DNA of 64,000 nt from Hedera helix (taxonomy: Eukaryota; Streptophyta; Magnoliopsida; Apiales; Araliaceae). The stretch lies in the NCBI GenBank assembly GCA_947179155.2, contig OX359267.1, positions 55,442,792 through 55,506,791 of the forward strand, given 5' to 3'. Numbering within the stretch: position 1 is the stretch's first letter; the number at the start of each line of letters is the position of its first letter. Shown one piece after another: positions 25,716-37,039 of this stretch. The notes beneath the pieces are model-generated. The model did no database searches and had not been told where the DNA came from. It saw only the letters and a program-made list of their open reading frames with translations. A program made the position numbers and the translations under genes.

Positions 25716-26480
25716 TTACATCACAACTCTTTTGCTGCCCCCACCATGAACATACCAAAACACGCTTCCTGCTTCATCGGAGTTCCCCTTATCAATTGCA
25801 ATGGCCCCAAAAATTGCTCGAAAAGTTCCACATACTACCGCAGGGGTCGACGAATTAGTCTTTGGAGAAACCCTAACTATCTTCTGTAACCCTAACCGCA
25901 TTCCATCAGGGGCACATGAGGTCTCCACTTTCGAAATCTCTGCGATCCTATCATTCAGATCTTTGGCTGATGTTTCAATGTCATTACCGAGTGCAGAAAG
26001 AGAAACCGAAGTCTCGATCACGCTGGCGCCTAAAATGCTCAACGCTCTATTGTTCTCTTCTGAGTACGAAGCGTGAGTCACTGCTCGGCGGAGCAGCTCA
26101 ATGCTCTGGAATTGATAACTGAAAACAGAGGGAACAAATTAAGAAGTTCAACCAACGTTTGAGTACTGAAAAAATGAGTAAAAGAAGGAGAATATTCGAC
26201 ATATAAGTACTATGGACTTGCTTGATTTGTTTCTGGAGAGTTTCGAGGGCAATTGAGAATGGGGAAGATTTGAAGCTGTTTACATGGAGTGATTTCACTT
26301 GAACGGGAGCCTGTAAAAGAGAATATCAGACGATTAGGGTTTAAGAGGTAGGACTTTGGGGAAAACTATATTAGTTTTGTGTGTATATATATATATATAA
26401 ATTTTATAGTGTGTTACCTGGAGCAGACCGTAGATTGCGAATGAGAGAGAGATGAGGAATTTTTTTTTGAGGGAAAGCAT
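25716..26480 (-). CDS. NFD2: NFD2-like protein with degenerate RNase III domain, 3 exons
   Basis: Homologue of Arabidopsis NUCLEAR FUSION DEFECTIVE 2, an RNase III-domain protein needed for karyogamy. Exons: 26480-26418, 26310-26222 and 26118-25716, encoding 184 residues (Arabidopsis about 190). The N-terminus MLSLKKKFLISLSFAIYGLL is short, basic then hydrophobic, and looks like a signal peptide or anchor. SALETLQKQ-type and SIELLRRAVTHASYSEENN segments lead into ALSILGASVIETSVSLSALG. This replaces the catalytic ERLEFLGD signature of true RNase III, so the acidic catalytic residues appear missing, as in the family. VVCGTFRAIFGAIAIDKG follows near the C-terminus. The second intron has a GC donor (AA|GCAAGT at 26223-26216) and AG acceptor; the frame only joins correctly with it. 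No lesions seen. Confidence 0.88.
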
Positions 26481-27476
26481 TTTTCGCTTGAATTTCTATC
26501 TCCGCGAGGTAACTCTGTGTTTATGAGCTTTAAAATATATACAAGCTAGAAAACACAGAAATGAATAAAATAAAATAAAATAAAATGAAAAAGTCGCCTT
26601 ATTGTCTTAGGGACGAAGTTAAGTGTCGATTCGTGGGGTCAATTGATTTTAAAATTTTATTTTATTTTTAATATATGACATATTTTAAAAAAGATTAATA
26701 TTTTTATAAAATTACTTGTAGAAGTGTCCTTACATATTTAGTATAAAAATATAAAAAATTAGTTGAGAAATTAAATAACATGAGTAAAAATTTTAACCTC
26801 TGCCTTATTATTTACATACAAACACAACAAACTAAGAATAAAAAACGTTTTTTTTTATAAGAAAAAATAGTTACTTAAAAATAAATAACTTTAGATGAAA
26901 AACTACATAACATAAATAAAATTTTATAATCTCTATTATAATCTTTACATACAAACACAACAGCACTAACATAAAAATTTAAAAGTGAAACTTAAGTTTT
27001 CTTTCTTTTTATAGACCAAGTAATTGCATAATTTTATATTTTTTATTGCTTCTCCTAATTTCTTTTCTTTGCCTTGTAAAATTCGTATGGGTAGAAGTTA
27101 GGTTAGTGCTATAAAAGCTAACAAGTGAGTAATTAGAAGTTAAAGAGGGGAAGGTGAAAAGTCCTTCTATTTTGATATTTTGCTGATGGAAAATGAATGA
27201 ATTAATTACTGGTCCATAGCAATAAAAACAATAAGAGACAAATATTTACCGAACCCAATAATTAGAAGGAAAAATTCCATTCGAATCCAATCCAACCAGC
27301 TATTGATTTCGCGGACTTTTTTTTGGTTAGTTTAAGAGAAATTTAACATTCATACTCTAACGGACTTATTCATCTAACTTGTCCATATATCATCCACCAA
27401 ACAAATCATAATTGTTCTACGTACCTTCTTAATTATGTAATTCTCTCTCCTCGTCATGTAAATCTGCCATATCTAT
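26481..27476. other. Intergenic region between the NFD2-like and CNGC genes
   Basis: Divergent promoter region of the minus-strand NFD2-like gene and the plus-strand CNGC gene. It is AT-rich, with a short AAAAT-type repeat near 26564-26585. No other gene seen. Confidence 0.5.
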
Positions 27477-29614
27477 ATGTATATGGATGGAAGGAAGATG
27501 ATGAACAACATTCGTCTTCAAGAGTCGGCTAAACTCCTGACATACAATATCCCAAAACCGTCGTTGCTGCTTTACAATAGGCATACGACCCCGTGGTGGC
27601 GCCAAATTCTCGATCCGGGAAGCGATATCGTGAGGAAATGGAACTACATATTCTTGATCGCCTGTATAAGCTCTCTGTTTTTGGACCCTCTCTACCTTTT
27701 GCTGCCGACGGTGTCCACCCAACATTATTGCATCACCATGAACTTGGGGATGTGCGTGGTCTGGAGATCAGTGGTGGACATCTTCTCCTTTATGCATATC
27801 TTCATGAAGTTTCGGATGGTGTATGTGGCCCCAAGCTCTCGTGTTATTGGGAAGGGTGAGCTCGTCACCCATCCACGCAAGATTGCCTTTCGCTTCTTAA
27901 AGTCCGAATTTATCTTTGATCTAGCCGCTGCACTTCCTCTCCCCCAGGTAAGTAATTAATGTTAAAAGCATTTTTCAACAAGTGGGTGGATGGATAACAA
28001 TTTTCAAAATTAAATAAATATTGCGAATGTTAAAGGGATTTTAGTTATGATAATTAATTTGGGTATAAAAAAAAATGAATGCTGTTCGTCTGTCTTTGGT
28101 TTTGACGGATTCTGATTTGGTTTGTAATCCCCAGCAAAGGCATCTTCTACAAATACACATGATAACGACGCGGTTTCTCTGGTTACTATGCTTCAATATA
28201 TTCCGCCGATTCGTTCCATTTTCCCTTTAACCCAGCAAATTATTAAGACTTCCAGGGCTTTAGCCAAGACTGCGTGGGCAGGAGCAGCATGTAACCTTAT
28301 TCTCTACATTTTAGCTAGTCATGTAAGCATCTAATATACTTCCTAGCTAGGTCTATAACGTATATAGCGACATTTTACATGTGAAAATATCAAAAAAAAC
28401 CTTGTGAAAATATCACTTCCCTTTATTTACAATGATGAGAGCCTTGGGTTGTTAAATTTTTTGTCAGTTCAATATTATATATGGTTGTTATACGATGTCA
28501 GTTCAGGTGTGGTATTTGTTGTCCATTGAGCGGCAGTACTCATGCTGGAAGCAAGAATGTAAAAAGGAGTGGAATGGCACACACTCTCCATCTTGTCGAA
28601 TTTCATTTCTTGATTGTACATCTACCCTGTCTGAAGAACGTAGAGCCTGGCTGGCAATCACCAAGGTTCCTATTAATTGTAATCCTCGAAGTGGTGCCAG
28701 TGATTTTCGGTTTGGGATGTTTGTGGAGGCCTTCATAGAGGAAGTCTTTTCTGAAAGATTTATTCCTAAACTCTTTTTCTGCCTCTGGTGGGGTTTGAAG
28801 AATCTGAGGTATGCTTTTCTTCATCTCTCTTGATTTATTTATTTAGGAAGTGGTGTTTGTCTCCATTTGCACTTTCCTTCAAGTTATGTTGAACTGTGTT
28901 ATATGGAGATTCTCCTTTGCCTTTTATTAATTTATTACGTAATTACAATATTATTTATACAAGTTCAGCTATTCTGTTTTTCCTTCAGTTTGCAGAGTAA
29001 AGGATGGTCTTGATGTGTACACTATTCATACTTTTCCTCTAGTCTCTCCTAGCTCCTCCCCTACTTGACTCTCTTTTTATACCTCCAGTTGCAAATGTTA
29101 ATATATCTCTAAACTAGGTTGCACACATTATCATATATGTCTATATATATTTTTATGTGAGAAATTTTCTTGTGCATAGTCAAAGTAACCAATAATGCAA
29201 CATTGCAGTTGTTAAAGAGAGATGCAGTTCGGTTGCTACTTGCCTTCTTTACCTCATAGATTTTACTACACATTTTTACTAATAGATAGAGTTGAATGAA
29301 ATAAACTTCTTGTTTCTCAATCATTCACTTGCACATAGCAGTTAATATAGTTGATGTCAACTGTATCGATTGTTCAATCTGTTAATACTAATAATCTTTT
29401 GAACTGTTAATTCTAATTATCTTTCAATCTGTTTCATGATATGCAGTTCATATGGTCAAAATTTGATGACAAGTACTTATATTGGGGAAACAGTATTCTG
29501 TAGTCTTATTTGCATTGCGAGGTTGGTTTTCTTCTCATTGCTGATCGGCAACATGCAGGTATACGGCTATTAATAGATTGATGTTCATGAACAAAAATCT
29601 TTATCCACAGTCAT

Positions 29615-30184
29615 TGTTGGGTTGAGATAGTTTGGGTCCGGGTTTGAACTAGCCCATACTAGCTTATTCGGTTGGTCCCTATTAAATTATTGGGCTGGGC
29701 CTAACAGAGTTAGCTATTGGACCCTTCATTTTGACGGATGGACTGTTTGGAAGAAGAAGAACCAATTTACTTGGAAAATGAAAAGTCTGCTAACGGTTGT
29801 GTGAAAGAAAGACGTTTATTTGGTTGATTAATGCTGGTAATTATGGCTGCATGGGCATATAAAAAGGGAACAACAGGAAAGAAAAAACACTTACTTACGT
29901 TTACTTTCAGATTGACATATTTACGTTCATCTGGATTTTGAGCTTACTATTATACACACAGAACCAATTTTCCAGCATACAAGCTCTCTATTATCAGAGA
30001 AACCTGTAACCCTCAACATTATACAAGTGAATTGTTCTTTTTCCCCGTGGTTTTTTCCCGATTTGGGTTTCCACATAAATCTCTCGTGTCTTTACAGTAA
30101 TTTCTCTGAATTAATTGTGTTTGACGTTTGATTTCGCTCGTTATTTTGTGATTTAAACGGGTGCTACAAAATTTGGCGTTAACA
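29615..30184 (+). repeat. 5' LTR of the outer Tat element (570 bp)
   Basis: Begins TGTTGGGTTGAG and ends GGCGTTAACA. A TATA-like CATATAAAAAGGG at about 29856-29868 probably marks the promoter. Its last 204 bases (29981-30184) align without gaps to 50797-51000, with 5 mismatches counted by eye. Confidence 0.9.
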
Positions 30185-30202
30185 TTGGCGCTAGAAGGAG
30201 GG
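30185..30202 (+). other. Primer-binding site region of the outer Tat element
   Basis: The 5' LTR is directly followed by TTGGCGCTAGAAGGAGGG, in the place and style of a tRNA primer-binding site. I cannot say which tRNA it matches. Confidence 0.6.
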
Positions 30203-30224
30203 GCGTTCTGTTTGAAAAATCACA

Positions 30225-30909
30225 GTGGAAGTAAAAAGCAGGTATATTACGATTATGGAGCATCAAGATAATCATGTGGAGCGGACAGGTTCATCAACAC
30301 CAACTGTTAGAGGTTCGGTTAAGGATAGGTTGGGTCATTTCCATCAAAGGGGAGGATCCATGGCGTCACACTCTAACTCAGCTCGTCAACGGTTGTCTTC
30401 CTTTGATTCTCCTGGTTTGAGACATGACAGGGAAACCATTCAACCAGATTCTGTTCGGGAGCACACGGTTGCAGGATGAGATCTCCATGAACAGAGGGAA
30501 TCTATTAAGCGACAGAGGATCAAAGCGGCAGAGGAGGCTATGTTATCTCTTCAACATCAGCAAGAAGGGTGGGCTGCTTTACTGACAGAGTTGAAAAGGG
30601 ATGAAGGACCACAGAGCACAATACAAGGGTCTGGAATACAGACACCCCAGAGTAGAGGGGTTCGGGGACGGGTGAATGACCCACCCACATCACAATATGG
30701 AGTCGGAAATAACTATGACCCACCAAAACCACGATCGGAACAAGCAGGTGGAGAATCAACTCCCTTTCGGGATAAGGGATCTATTTATTCAGAACGGCGG
30801 AGGCGTTCACCATCTCCCCAAAGACGACATGCCCGAAGCAGGAGCCCGAGGAGGGGTTCGGGGTATGTGCAGGATGCTCGAGAAATCAGGAGCCCGAGGA
30901 GAGATTCGG
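30225..30909 (+). pseudogene. gag of the outer Tat element, 5' part (one stop codon)
   Basis: One reading frame from ATG at 30225 runs to the Athila-like insertion, broken only by TGA at 30477-30479. It is rich in Arg, Ser, Gln and Pro. A charged helix-like segment (KRQRIKAAEEAMLSLQHQQ) and an RS-rich stretch lead into tandem 16-residue repeats of the type RSPRRGSGYVPDDR. The frame resumes exactly at 36728 after the inserted element. No zinc knuckle in this part. Confidence 0.75.
30838..30909 (+). repeat. 48-bp tandem repeats inside Tat gag, left part
   Basis: Units of 48 bp (16 codons, consensus around SPRRGSGYVPDDRxKR) begin here, are interrupted by the Athila-like insertion and continue at 36728-36875. 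Together they make about four and a half units. The insertion target TTCGG lies inside the repeat unit. Confidence 0.85.
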
Positions 30910-32537
30910 TGATAGGGCTAAATTATACGATATTTTTATTCCCTAATAATTAGTTTTTATATTTATTGTGTGCTTAAATGTTTAATTATTTAGCTTATTT
31001 TGGTTTTAATAGGTTTTATAGGATTTTAGTTAATTTATGTTAATTTAGGTAATTTTATAGTATTTTTATATTTCTTTTTATTTATGTGTTTTTATTTGTT
31101 TTTAGTATTTTAGGAATTTTATTTATTATTATGTGTTTTTAGGATTTTTAGTATTTTTATATTATTTTTATTTATTTTTATATTTTATTTTGTTGGAAAA
31201 ATAAAGCTTGGGGGCAAATCTGGAAAATCCGCAAAAGTCTGATGGCAAAACTGTAATTAACCAGAACGGATGGCATTATCGTAATTAAGGAAGAAAAGAC
31301 GCGGAGGGATATTATTGTAAATTCGCTAAGTTCAGCCGCGCAATGCGCGCGGTAGGAATCAGCACCGACAGTCAATACGACGCCGTTTGGAGTAATGTAA
31401 ATACATCGCGCAATGCGCGGAGAAGAGGACAAAGCAGTGCACGCGGGGACAAGAAACGACGCCGTTTTTCCTCCGTTGCAGAAAGCCTCCGCGCAATGCG
31501 CGGAGGAGCGTTGACCGGTCAGCTGGGGCGTGTTTGGCGCGCGGTTATTGCTGGGAACAGACTTATTTCGGGATTTTGAGCATTAATTTGATTCCAAATT
31601 GGATTTCTTTTCCACATTAGCTTAGGATTATTATTGTATTTCTATAAATATATTAGGAGACTCATGTTTTCAGTAGTTTTATAATTATTAGCAGATTGTT
31701 AGAGATAATTAGGAGCTCTCACTCTCAGGTTTTTCTTATCTATTATTTTTATTATGTTTGGCTAATTTTATTATTCAGTTCTAGGGAATTTCAAATCCGA
31801 TTATAATTAATGATTTAATTAATTCAGTAATATTATTTATTCTTCCTCATATGAAATTATTTATGATAATCTGTTTTAATTGTTTATTTGATATTGGATT
31901 TGATTGATTTAATTTTGGCCTGTTGATTTAATCAAATTATTATCAATTGCTAGATTTAGGAATTATATTACGTGTAATTGATATTGTTCCTAATCGTTGG
32001 TAGTGAATAGTGATAGATGATTGTGGTCAAGCTTTTATTTATTGCTATGGTTATCATGATGTAAGTTAAACAATCCGAGCTTATGAGATTGTTGCTTAGA
32101 ATAATCTAATTTCCTTGTGATTAATGCTTCCATTATATTAAATTTAGAGAGCTTGTTCTAGGTTGTATAATGGTTAGAATCTAATGAAGAGCTTGTTTTG
32201 TTAGATTAAAATTATGGAAAATTTCGGATAGCAGAGCTTGTTGTTATCTAGGGTTATTGGTTTCATGGAAGGATAAAAATATATTTGGATTGATTGATCT
32301 ATTAATTATAAGGGTGAGATTGAACCGAAGAACTGGAGTTTTTAATTTATTAATTAATTTTATCAATTTACTTTTATTTATTTAGTTAATTATGGTTAGT
32401 TCAAAACCCCCCAAATCTAGTTTACATTGCATAAAAATAAATTAATCATTCTCTGTGGGTTCGACCCTTGCTTGCTATTATACTGAGTTTGTGATTGAAA
32501 GTAAGGATTAATTTTGGAGTGTTAACGACAGCTACCA
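30910..32537 (+). repeat. 5' LTR of the Athila-like element (1628 bp)
   Basis: TGATAGGG to GCTACCA. It is T-rich at first, then has a GC-rich patch with three CGCAATGCG-centred palindromes (31336-31352, 31407-31419 and 31486-31506). A TATA box TCTATAAATA follows at 31641-31650. Repeated GAGCTTGTT motifs occur near 32150-32240. Confidence 0.92.
31336..31506. repeat. Three short GC palindromes in the Athila-like LTR promoter region
   Basis: CGCGCAATGCGCG cores occur at 31336-31352, 31407-31419 and 31486-31506. The last has perfect 10-base arms (CCTCCGCGCA and TGCGCGGAGG) around one A. They lie 135-305 bases upstream of the TATA box and recur in the 3' LTR, where the first copy has lost symmetry through a C-to-T change. 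Confidence 0.85.
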
Positions 32538-32559
32538 AATTTTGGCGCCGTTGCCGGGG
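32538..32559 (+). other. Primer-binding site of the Athila-like element
   Basis: AATTTTGGCGCCGTTGCCGGGG lies directly after the 5' LTR. TGGCGCCGTTGCCGGGG is the priming site commonly seen in Athila-type elements. Confidence 0.8.
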
Positions 32560-32671
32560 AATGATTTTAATTTATTTTTGTGTTTTTGTAAATTTTCTTT
32601 TAATTTAGTAATTTTCCTTAGATTTTATTTTTATAGTTTTTCATAGTTTAATTGAGTTTTGCAGGTTAAGG

Positions 32672-33610
32672 ATGGAAGACATGCGTGATTATGTTAATGA
32701 GGTAAATATTTCTTCTTATGAGCAACAAACTGATAGTCTAACTTCTTTTGTTTATCAAATGACTGTAGGTACTTGTAGGATTTGTGCGACAATAGGACAC
32801 CCAACTGATATGTGCCCAATGCTTCGAGAGGAGTCCTATGAACAAGTCAATGCAGCTGGTGGTTTCCTTGGGCATTTCAGCTATGAGAATTCACCAGTAA
32901 ATTGGCATGAAAATCAAAAAATTTCAAATAATCCACAGTACATGCAACCATATCCCCAACAACAACATGACCAATCGTTTAGTTCTGACATATCTTTAGA
33001 AGATATGTTTAACGCTTTCATGACTCAAGCACAACAATTTCAACAAGAGACAAAAACTTCTATATATAATTTGGAGAATCAACTGAGTCAGCTTGCTACC
33101 ACAATTGGTCAATTAGATTCTCAAGGGTCATTCCTTCAAACACCGATGCAAGAGGAAGCAGACAACATCAGTGCAGAAACGGACATTATAATTGTAGACA
33201 ATGATGTTCTTTGTGTTGATAACATGCCTAAGGTGGAGAGAATTTTTGGGAAAATAGATAAAGAGAATTTAGAGGATGCAAGGACAAGCAGTTTGAAGTT
33301 AGAGGAGGCAAAAAAAATTGAGTTGAAACAAGATTTGAAGGACGCTGAAACTGCATTCAATTCTTTGCCAATGATTTTTGATAGTCATGCAATTATTTCC
33401 ATTCCATTACATGCTACTCACGAAAATTTTCTATCTTTTGTTTTGCAGGATCCCATTCCAACTATAAAGACTCTCACCGATCATCTTAAGTACCTATTTG
33501 TTGAAGAGGGAGTAAAGCGTTCATGTCACGTGCAAGCGAGATTGAATCTACCTATGAAGGATAACGTGATGGATGGGGTACTCAAAATTCATGAAGTTGG
33601 AGTGACGTAG
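32672..33610 (+). CDS. Gag-like ORF of the Athila-like element (312 codons)
   Basis: Single uninterrupted frame. Residues about 34-48 contain CRICATIGHPTDMC, a CCHC zinc knuckle (C-x2-C-x4-H-x4-C) as in Athila gag. It is followed by CPMLREESYEQVNAAGGF, a typical Athila gag motif, and a Gln-rich coiled-coil-like part (AQQFQQETKTSIYNLENQL, SQLATTIGQL). The knuckle normally comes after a capsid domain, which is missing here, so this is the C-terminal part of gag fused to a tail of unknown origin (about residues 180-312). No enzyme domain. It may bind element RNA, or simply be a remnant. Confidence 0.75.
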   Translation: MEDMRDYVNEVNISSYEQQTDSLTSFVYQMTVGTCRICATIGHPTDMCPMLREESYEQVNAAGGFLGHFSYENSPVNWHENQKISNNPQYMQPYPQQQHDQSFSSDISLEDMFNAFMTQAQQFQQETKTSIYNLENQLSQLATTIGQLDSQGSFLQTPMQEEADNISAETDIIIVDNDVLCVDNMPKVERIFGKIDKENLEDARTSSLKLEEAKKIELKQDLKDAETAFNSLPMIFDSHAIISIPLHATHENFLSFVLQDPIPTIKTLTDHLKYLFVEEGVKRSCHVQARLNLPMKDNVMDGVLKIHEVGVT

Positions 33611-35091
33611 TGGTTTGGCCTGTTGTCGAGCCAATGACAATAAACAAAGGCGCTGCTTGGGAGGCAACCCATGAAATCAGATTTGCATTTCTTTTCTTTT
33701 TTCTTTTTATATTTATTTGTGCCCATTTCTTTGCATTATAGTTTACATTGGGGACAATGTAAATTTTAAGTGTGGGGGAAGGGATTTAGGATATTTGTTT
33801 TATTTTTAGGGAATTTTAAAATTTGTTTTATTTTATTTTTTAAAAAACAAATTTGTTTTATTTTTAGGGAATTTTAAAATTTTGTTTTATTTAAAAAAAA
33901 AAAAATTTGTTTTATTTTTAGGGAATTTTAAAAAATTTTAAATTTTTGGAATTTTGTGGGTAAATTCACTGCAAACCCTCACGAGACAAAACTCGTCCAC
34001 TTGGGGTAACCTTGGGGTTTAAAGGCTTGTTGCACGTGCTAAGTGTAACCGTGTTTCCTACGAAAATGGGTAGTTAGTTAATTTTAATTTATTTGTTTGT
34101 ATTATTTAGGATGTGTCACTTGAGCAATGAGTTAATTGAATTTTAATTTTTAGTCAATGATAAAAATTTTGATTTTTATTTAATAACTCTTGAAAAAATG
34201 ATAAATTTTTGCTTAGTCTGAATTTTGACTTTTTATTGATAATTACTTTGTTTGAGATCCTTTAACTTTTTATGCACTTATATCCAATTGTTTGAGCTAA
34301 TTTTAATTAAGAGAAAGTTTATATGGTTAAATGCTTATGGAAGATATTTTTGAACTCTATATCTTATTTGATCATTATTTAAAGTGAAATATAAGACAAA
34401 ATATAATTTGGAGGAGATGATTTAGGTAATTTTTCTAGGATTATTATTGGAAAAAAATCTTGTGGTGGGTTGAGATGGAGCGTAAAACGCACTCACTCAT
34501 AAACACATGAAAAAGTGAGATGCAGCGTAAAATGCACTCGCTGGTGAGATGGAGCATAAAATGCACTCACCATGAAAAAAAAAAATGAAGAAAGAAAAAA
34601 TGGGATGGAGCATAAAATGCACCCATTAAAAGAAAAAATTTTGAAAAAAATAATTGAAAGAAAAAAATTGATAATCCTAATATGTTTCATTGATTAAAAA
34701 CCTTTTGATCTTCTAGTTATATTTGTATATATTAGTGGAAAGTGATGTGAAAAATAAGACTATAGAGTTTTGTTGTGAAACTAACCATTTTTGATATCTT
34801 TTATGAGACATTTAATTATGTGAGCGGATCTAAGTTTTTTTTGCTAGTTTGATACATTTGGATTCACACACACACAAAGGGTCTCGAGTAAATAAGATTA
34901 ATAAATATGTTAAAATTTTGGATTTTGCATGATTTTGAAATTTTCTTTGAGTTATTATTTTAAAAATCTTTGAGGCTAATGTTGAGTTCATATTAATTAG
35001 TTGTTCAAGTAAGTTGTTTGGTTATTAGTTTTTTGTTTATTTTTATTTTTGTTTTGCCCGAGGACGAGCAAAAGCTAAGTGTGGGGGTATT
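33611..35091 (+). other. Non-coding 3' internal region of the Athila-like element with polypurine tract
   Basis: No enzyme-like ORF. It contains GTCGAGCCAATGAC and GCTTGGGAGGCAACCCA, repeated TTTGTTTTATTTTTAGGGAA blocks (33788-33930) and several GATGGAGC/GCATAAAATGCACTC repeats (34470-34625). A GTGTGGGGGTATT tract at 35079-35091, just before the 3' LTR, acts as polypurine tract. Confidence 0.7.
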
Positions 35092-36722
35092 TGATAGGGC
35101 TAAATTATACGATATTTTTATTCCCTAATAATTAGTTTTTATATTTATTGTGTGCTTAAATGTTTAATTATTTAGCTTATTTTGGTTTTAATAGGTTTTA
35201 TAGGATTTTAGTTAATTTATGTTAATTTAGGTAATTTTATAGTATTTTTATATTTCTTTTTATTTATGTGTTTTTATTTGTTTTTAGTATTTTAGGAATT
35301 TTATTTATTATTATTATGTGTTTTTAGGATTTTTAGTATTTTTATATTATTTTTATTTATTTTTATATTTTATTTTGTAGGAAAAATAAAGCTTGGGGGC
35401 AAATCTGGAAAATCCGCAAAAGTCTGATGGCAAAACTGTAATTAACCAGAACGGATGGCATTATCGTAATTAAGGAAGAAAAGACGCGGAGGGGTATTAT
35501 TGTAAATTCGCTAAGTTCAGCCGCGCAATGCGTGCGGTTGGAATCAGCACCGATAGTCAATACGACGCCGTTTGGAGTAATGTAAATACATCGCGCAATG
35601 CGCGGAGAAGAGGACAAAGCAGTGCACGCGGGGACAAGAAACGACACCGTTTTTCCTCCGTTGCAGAAAGCCTCCGCGCAATGCGCGGAGGAGCGTTGAC
35701 CGGTCAGCTGGGGCGTGTTTGGCGCGCGGTTATTGCTGGGAACAGACTTATTTCGGGATTTTGAGCATTAATTTGATTCCAAATTGGATTTCTTTTCCAC
35801 ATTAGCTTAGGATTATTATTGTATTTCTATAAATATATTAGGAGACTCATGTTTTCAGTAGTTTTATAATTATTAGCAGATTGTTAGAGATAATTAGGAG
35901 CTCTCACTCTCAGGTTTTTCTTATCTATTATTTTTATTATGTTTGACTAATTTTATTATTCAGTTCTAGGGAATTTCAAACCCGATTATAATTAATGATT
36001 TAATTAATTCAGTAATATTATTTATTCTTCCTCATATGAAATTATTTATGATAATCTGTTTTAATTGTTTATTTGATATTGGATTTGATTGATTTAATTT
36101 TGGCCTGTTGATTTAATCAAATTATTATCAATTGCTAGATTTAGGAATTATATTACGTGTAATTGATATTGTTCCTAATCGTTGGTAGTGAATAGTGATA
36201 GATGATTGTGGTCATGCTTTTATTTATTGCTATGGTTATCATGATGTAAGTTAAACAATCCGAGCTTATGAGATTGTTGCTTAGAATAATCTAATTTCCT
36301 TGTGATTAATGCTTTCATTATATTAAATTTAGAGAGCTTGTTCTAGGTTGTATAATGGTTAGAATCTAATGAAGAGCTTGTTTTGTTAGATTAAAATTAT
36401 GGGAAATTTCGGATAGCAGAGCTTGTTGTTATCTAGGGTTATTGGTTTCATGGAAGGATAAAAATATATTTGGATTGATTGATCTATTAATTATAAGGGT
36501 GAGATTGAACCGAAGAACTGAAGTTTTTAATTTATTAATTAATTTTATCAATTTACTTTTATTTATTTAGTTAATTATGGTTAGTTCAAAACCCCCCAAA
36601 TCTAGTTTACATTGCATAAAAATAAATTAATCATTCTCCGTGGGTTCGACCCTTGCTTGCTATTATACTGAGTTTGTGATTGAAAGTAAGGATTAATTTT
36701 GGAGTGTTAACGACAGCTACCA
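35092..36722 (+). repeat. 3' LTR of the Athila-like element (1631 bp)
   Basis: Matches 30910-32537 along its whole length with about 13 substitutions and one extra TAT-type triplet (near 35309). Ends CAGCTACCA, then TTCGG. Confidence 0.92.
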
Positions 36723-36727
36723 TTCGG

Positions 36728-37039
36728 GGTATGTGCCCGATGATCGGGAAAAACGAAGCTCGAGGAGAGGTTCGGGGTATGTGCCCGATGATCGGAAAAA
36801 ACGGAGCCCGAGGAGAGGTTCGGGGTATGCGCAGGATGACCGGGATGTTCGTAGCCCGAGGAGGGATTCAGGGACCGAACCTGATCTCCAGAAAACTAAT
36901 GATGGTGATAATCCCTTATTGAAAAGGATGGCAGAATTGGAACGACAACTAGCCGAAGTCAAGGCAGTAGCAAAGCCGACGAACACCAATTCTCCATTTT
37001 CTGCTGCAATCAATATGGAAAAGGCAGATCCGAAGATGA
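36728..37039 (+). pseudogene. gag of the outer Tat element, middle part
   Basis: Continues the gag frame in phase after the Athila-like element: three more 16-residue RSPRRGSGY-type repeats, then a helix-like part (LLKRMAELERQLAEVKAVA) up to the Tekay-like insertion at 37040. The frame resumes at 46974. Confidence 0.75.

Larger units (their letters stand above)
30910..36722 (+). mobile_element. Athila-like non-autonomous LTR retrotransposon (target duplication TTCGG)
   Basis: 5.8 kb element with two long LTRs starting TGATAGGGCT and ending CAGCTACCA. TTCGG flanks it at 30905-30909 and 36723-36727. The internal region is only 2554 bp and has a gag-like ORF but no protease, reverse transcriptase, RNase H or integrase. 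Internal marks typical of Athila relatives: the priming site TTTTGGCGCCGTTGCCGGGG, GCTTGGGAGGCAACCCA after the ORF, and ACGAGCAAAAGCTAAGTG before the 3' LTR. It must have moved with proteins from an autonomous relative. The LTRs differ at about 13 sites plus one 3-base indel. Confidence 0.9.

Noticed and set aside
31178..31579. ORFs in the GC-rich patch of the Athila-like LTR, repeated at 35363-35764
   Set aside because: They come from LTR sequence with palindromes; no protein resemblance.
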